Part shown: positions 60,576-64,000 of the stretch, piece after piece
Layout of the letters: every line of letters starts with the position of its first letter
Position numbering within the stretch: position 1 is the first letter of the stretch
NCBI GenBank assembly: GCA_943846615.1
Contig: OX044354.1
Span: 2,497,001 to 2,561,000, forward strand
DNA: 64,000 nt
Source: an uncultured Amylibacter sp.
GTDB taxonomy: Bacteria > Pseudomonadota > Alphaproteobacteria > Rhodobacterales > Rhodobacteraceae
Direction: 5' to 3'
The notes under the pieces: model-generated
Databases searched by the model: none
Told to the model about the DNA's origin: nothing
The model's input: only the letters and a program-made list of their open reading frames with translations
Made by a program: the position numbers and the translations under genes

Positions 60576-61064
60576 TTATTTCACAGTAATACTGATTTCT
60601 GTTCCATTTGGTACGTCAGCTATCTGTCTTCCGATCTGACCAGCAAAAGATATGGTTACTATGGTATTACTGATTTCGAAATTATTGACTTCGTATTTTC
60701 CACCTAAGGCCGCGCTAACTTTCATTGAATAACATTCCTCCGGCTTTAGGTCTCCAAGTTGATTGCGCAATGAATTCCCAAATTCTCCGAGTTCGAATTC
60801 TTGGAAAAATTGCGGTGTCTGTGTAATTTGTGACAGACCTTCTTTTGTATCAGAAAGAACTGTACACTCGGGAATGTCAGTAAGTAACAACCAGACTTTT
60901 CCATCTTCGGCTTGAACTAAAAAATTCGCAAAATCACTCTGAAGTAATATTTTTTTTGGTTTTAGGCCTGTCCACGCCCAATCCTCGGCTATTGTGCCAA
61001 GAATTGTTGAGGGCATGGCGCAATCTTGCAGGCGTTTATTGAATATTCGCTTTAAAAGCTTCAC
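60576..61064 (-). CDS. Orphan T6SS immunity (Tdi1 / DUF1851)-like protein
   Basis: A 162-residue cytoplasmic protein from a GTG start overlapping the rpoD stop (GTGA). The C-terminal block [27 protein letters not shown] and [16 protein letters not shown] (in parts) resembles the C-terminal domain of Tdi1-type immunity proteins: GxL..GECY, then ALGG.Y...N. The N-terminal half has [15 protein letters not shown]. No toxin or secretion gene is adjacent, so protection by an orphan immunity gene is only a guess. Its composition is more AT-rich than rpoD. Confidence 0.6.
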   Translation of the reverse strand: MKLLKRIFNKRLQDCAMPSTILGTIAEDWAWTGLKPKKILLQSDFANFLVQAEDGKVWLLLTDIPECTVLSDTKEGLSQITQTPQFFQEFELGEFGNSLRNQLGDLKPEECYSMKVSAALGGKYEVNNFEISNTIVTISFAGQIGRQIADVPNGTEISITVK

Positions 61065-63031
61065 TGATCCAAGAAGCTCCGCAACTTGCGGCTACGGCTT
61101 GGATGCTTCAACTTACGCAACGCCTTCGCCTCAATCTGACGAATACGCTCACGTGTCACGCTGAACTGTTGACCAACCTCTTCCAACGTGTGATCGGTGT
61201 TCATGCCGATACCGAAACGCATGCGCAACACACGCTCTTCGCGTGGGGTTAGGGACGCCAACACACGTGTTGTGGTTTCTTTCAGGTTGCCTTGGATCGC
61301 GCTGTCCAGTGGTAGGATCGCGTTTTTATCCTCGATGAAATCGCCCAGTTGTGAATCTTCTTCGTCACCGATGGGGGTTTCCAATGAAATTGGTTCCTTG
61401 GCGATTTTCATCACCTTGCGGACTTTGTCCAATGGCATCTGCAACTTCGCCGCCAATTCCTCGGGTGTTGGTTCGCGGCCGATTTCGTGTAGCATTTGAC
61501 GACCTGTACGCACCAATTTGTTGATGGTTTCGATCATATGCACTGGGATACGGATTGTGCGGGCCTGATCGGCGATGGAACGCGTGATTGCCTGACGAAT
61601 CCACCATGTGGCGTAGGTCGAAAATTTGTAACCGCGACGGTATTCGAATTTATCAACCGCCTTCATCAGGCCGATGTTACCCTCTTGGATCAAATCCAAG
61701 AATTGTAGACCACGGTTGGTGTATTTTTTGGCGATTGAAATCACGAGGCGTAGGTTTGCTTCGACCATTTCTTTCTTGGCGGAACGCGCTTCTTTCTCGC
61801 CTTTTTGAACTTGGTTTACGATGCGGCGGAATTCGGGGATGTCGACGCCGACATAGTGACCGACTTGGGCCATGTCTGCGCGTAATTCTTCGGCCTTTTC
61901 GCTGTGCTTTTCGATGAATGTTTTCCAGCCACGGCCTTCTTCGCGGCCGATGTTGTCCATCCACATTGGGTCCAGTTCCAGACCACGGTATTTTTCGACG
62001 AATTCACGACGGTTAATGCGTGATTGGTCGGCCAGTTTCACCATGCCTGAATCGATCGACATGATTTTACGATTGATGCCGTAAAGTTGGTCGATCAGCG
62101 CATCAATACGGTTGTTATGGAAGTGCAGGGCGTTGACCTGTTCCACCAATGATTTACGCAGTTTTTGGTATGATTTTTCGGACTTGTCCGAGAATGTATC
62201 GTCTTCGTTGATGGTGGCCGAGATGCGTTCGTCCTGCATCGCCGCGAGTTTGTTGTAATCCTTGGCGATTTTCGCAAGTGTAGCGAGGACCTCTGGTTTT
62301 AGGGCTTCTTCCATCGCGGCGAGCGATAGGCTGGCGACTTCATCCTCGTCATCATCATCTTCGTCGTCTGATAGTGGGTTGCCATCTGCGTCCAATTCCT
62401 GGGCTTTTTCGCCGCCGGGTTTTGGTGCGCCGCCAACGGGGGCTGCGACGGGGGTTTCTTCTTCCTCGTCTTCCATTGTGTCGCTGAATGTGGATTCGAG
62501 ATCGATCACATCGCGTAGTAGGATTTCTTCGTCTAGTAGCTCGTCACGCCAGATGGTGATCGCTTGGAATGTAAGTGGGCTTTCGCATAGACCCTCGATC
62601 ATGGTTTTGCGACCTGCTTCGATCCGTTTGGCGATGGCGATTTCGCCTTCGCGAGAGAGCAGTTCCACGGAACCCATTTCGCGCAGGTACATGCGCACAG
62701 GGTCGTCGGTGCGATCCAGTGTTTCTTTGCCTGTGGCGGCGAGGGTTACGGATTTTTCGTCGTTTGCCACAACGGCCACATCTGTTGGGCCATCGTCCTC
62801 TACTTCGTCTGCTTCGATGATGTTGATGCCCATTTCGGACAGCATGGACATCACGTCTTCGATTTGTTCGGAGGACACTGTGTCGGGGGGCATGACGTCG
62901 TTGAGTTCGTCATATGTGATGTAGCCACGTTCGCGTGCGGTGGCGATCATTTTTTTGACTGCGGCTTGGCTTAGGTCGCCCATGCCGTCTTTGCCATCAC
63001 TGTTTTTCGCGGTATCGTCTTTAGCTGCCAT
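61061..63031 (-). CDS. rpoD: RNA polymerase primary sigma factor RpoD (sigma-70)
   Basis: The housekeeping sigma factor, 656 residues. Region 1.1 ([23 protein letters not shown], in parts) and region 1.2 ([17 protein letters not shown]) precede a long acidic insert ([18 protein letters not shown]). Region 2 has [27 protein letters not shown] and [17 protein letters not shown] (in parts); region 3 has [15 protein letters not shown]; region 4 has [12 protein letters not shown]-like [15 protein letters not shown] and the helix-turn-helix [23 protein letters not shown] 63031 is the family-like start (MAAKDD). It is downstream of dnaG, the standard order. Confidence 0.97.
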   Translation of the reverse strand: MAAKDDTAKNSDGKDGMGDLSQAAVKKMIATARERGYITYDELNDVMPPDTVSSEQIEDVMSMLSEMGINIIEADEVEDDGPTDVAVVANDEKSVTLAATGKETLDRTDDPVRMYLREMGSVELLSREGEIAIAKRIEAGRKTMIEGLCESPLTFQAITIWRDELLDEEILLRDVIDLESTFSDTMEDEEEETPVAAPVGGAPKPGGEKAQELDADGNPLSDDEDDDDEDEVASLSLAAMEEALKPEVLATLAKIAKDYNKLAAMQDERISATINEDDTFSDKSEKSYQKLRKSLVEQVNALHFHNNRIDALIDQLYGINRKIMSIDSGMVKLADQSRINRREFVEKYRGLELDPMWMDNIGREEGRGWKTFIEKHSEKAEELRADMAQVGHYVGVDIPEFRRIVNQVQKGEKEARSAKKEMVEANLRLVISIAKKYTNRGLQFLDLIQEGNIGLMKAVDKFEYRRGYKFSTYATWWIRQAITRSIADQARTIRIPVHMIETINKLVRTGRQMLHEIGREPTPEELAAKLQMPLDKVRKVMKIAKEPISLETPIGDEEDSQLGDFIEDKNAILPLDSAIQGNLKETTTRVLASLTPREERVLRMRFGIGMNTDHTLEEVGQQFSVTRERIRQIEAKALRKLKHPSRSRKLRSFLDQ

Positions 63032-63125
63032 TTGGGTCGGCTCCTTGTAGATCACTGTGCTGATTCGGCGAATCAGTTGAGGCTGGGACGAATCAACACT
63101 TTGTGGTGGTGATTCGCAATGGGGG

Positions 63126-64000
63126 TCAGCGCTTTTTCTTGATCCAAATTTCGTTATCAAGCATGTTTTGTAATTGTTTCTTCATGGCGGAGGTATCTTC
63201 GCCGGCGCCGGTCTGTTCTTCTTCGACTGCGCGGGTCGCTTTGCGTTTGGCGATTGATGCTTGTTCAAGCCGCCATGTCAGGCCTTCGTCCACCAATCCT
63301 GTCAAATCCTGTTCCGCCTCTTTAATTTCGGATGCTGCACCGATTAGGGCAGAATGCTTTGCAAGTTCTTCCTCTAACGTACGTTTGGTTAATGCATTGT
63401 TTACCGTGGTTTTGAGGTAGGGATGGTTTTGTAGGGGTTTGAGTTCAAGCAGGCGATCCAGTGGGGAATATCCAAGGGTTTGGGTTAAAATATCGTCGAA
63501 TGTTTGCGTGTCTGTATCAGATAGGTCGAAATGCAGGTTTGCCAAGAGGGCGTTCATGATTTCGTTTAAATCGGGTGTGGTGATGGGGCATTTTTCCATT
63601 GCTGCCTCGTTTGCCAGTGCCGCCGTGGGGTTACGGATGGCGGCGGCGAGGATCACGCTTTCGCGGATACGGAAACCTGTGTCTTCGTTTGCGGCGAGCA
63701 TGGATGCCTTGGCGCCCATTGTCGCCAGTTGTTTGACCTGTTTCGCCCAAGGGGTGAATTTACCGCCCTGTTGGGGTGCGCGCTTGGGGGTGAAGAGTTG
63801 GAAGCGTAACTCTTTGATCGCTTGGCCGTAGTGGTGGCGGATTGATTTGTCTTGGATTTTGGTGATCGCGGTGCGTAAGCTCGCGTCCAATGCGGCGCGG
63901 CGTTCGGGGCTGTCGAAGTTTTTGCCCTCGATTTCGCGTTGCCATAGCAGGTTCACCATGGGGACCGCGCCATCTAAGAGTTCTTGCATGGCGGATGCGC
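63126..64000 (-). CDS. dnaG: DNA primase DnaG, C-terminal part (runs off the window)
   Basis: The frame is open to the right edge, so at least 291 residues are present, covering the end of the TOPRIM-following region and the helicase-binding domain. [37 protein letters not shown]-like [17 protein letters not shown], and the helical C-terminus with [24 protein letters not shown] are DnaG-like (quoted in parts). The C-terminus contacts DnaB. Gene order dnaG-rpoD supports it. Start and catalytic core are outside the window. Confidence 0.9.
   Translation of the reverse strand, partial: ASAMQELLDGAVPMVNLLWQREIEGKNFDSPERRAALDASLRTAITKIQDKSIRHHYGQAIKELRFQLFTPKRAPQQGGKFTPWAKQVKQLATMGAKASMLAANEDTGFRIRESVILAAAIRNPTAALANEAAMEKCPITTPDLNEIMNALLANLHFDLSDTDTQTFDDILTQTLGYSPLDRLLELKPLQNHPYLKTTVNNALTKRTLEEELAKHSALIGAASEIKEAEQDLTGLVDEGLTWRLEQASIAKRKATRAVEEEQTGAGEDTSAMKKQLQNMLDNEIWIKKKR

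Noticed and set aside
62262-62924. A 220-codon open frame on the plus strand, Ser-rich
   Set aside because: It is antisense to rpoD; the Ser-run composition comes from Glu/Asp codons of rpoD read in reverse. No ribosome site or protein-like pattern.
1-64000. CRISPR array, prophage, transposon or integron
   Set aside because: No regularly spaced repeats, integrase, transposase or phage structural genes were found. The only direct repeat is the two-copy coding repeat at 12224-12525.

Overview
The window reads as chromosomal DNA of a marine alphaproteobacterium, most likely a low-GC member of the Rhodobacteraceae (Roseobacter group). Supporting signs are a complete Sox thiosulfate-oxidation locus with an ArsR-type SoxR, a System I cytochrome c maturation block (ccmABCDG), ectoine-hydrolase-like genes, infC/rpoD/dnaG housekeeping genes of alphaproteobacterial type and KpsC/KpsS capsule genes next to ribD. 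No CRISPR array, prophage, transposase or rRNA was seen. One tRNA (Gly-TCC) is present.

Layout. 0-11 kb: end of a tetratricopeptide-type gene, bamB, der; opposite them a sulfatase coupled to dnaB, then pyrC; an FMN riboswitch with a type II lumazine synthase (ribH2); a small lipoprotein; the ccm block. 11-19 kb: a DUF1684 gene, a His-rich tandem-repeat gene broken at a run of seven G, a membrane methyltransferase, a DUF1223 protein, infC with a probable ATA start, a charged helical protein, a doeA-like ectoine hydrolase with an ArgE-type deacylase and an Lrp regulator, and the tRNA. 19-29 kb: H-NOX with a coupled hybrid kinase, an ABC exporter, a Kbp-like LysM protein, an acyl-CoA synthetase, a membrane HisKA-receiver protein without an ATPase domain, and small genes including one interrupted by an in-frame TGA. 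29-36 kb: an AhpD-like protein, metY, metG, an MFS transporter and a secreted protein with a pore-former-like segment.

35-45 kb: cytochrome b561 and YceI, then nusB, a degenerate ribH1 and ribE; a three-gene capsule block on the opposite strand (KpsS, a Wza-like export lipoprotein, KpsC); then ribD, nrdR and tdk. Riboflavin synthesis is therefore spread over ribD, ribE and two lumazine synthase paralogues. Only the riboswitch-controlled RibH2 keeps the catalytic His, so it probably carries the flux.

45.5-58 kb is the Sox region. Leftward: soxS, a GlcG/HbpS-like gene, soxR and two YeeE-family (SoxT/TsuA-like) channels. Rightward: soxV, soxW, soxX, soxY, soxZ, soxA, then soxB, then soxC and soxD. 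SoxV, SoxW and SoxS supply periplasmic reductant, SoxYZ carries the sulfur, SoxAX conjugates it, SoxB hydrolyses sulfone sulfate, and SoxCD oxidises sulfane sulfur. SoxD is frameshifted in an A6 run. Candidate SoxR/SqrR sites (ATTC-N8-GAAT) lie before soxX and the first soxT-like gene. The window ends with DUF302, DUF1304, a dienelactone hydrolase, YjbQ, a structured non-coding stretch, an orphan immunity-like gene overlapping rpoD, and the 3' part of dnaG.

Starts were re-chosen where an internal ATG/GTG had a better Shine-Dalgarno or family fit. All functional calls come from reading the sequence without database searches.
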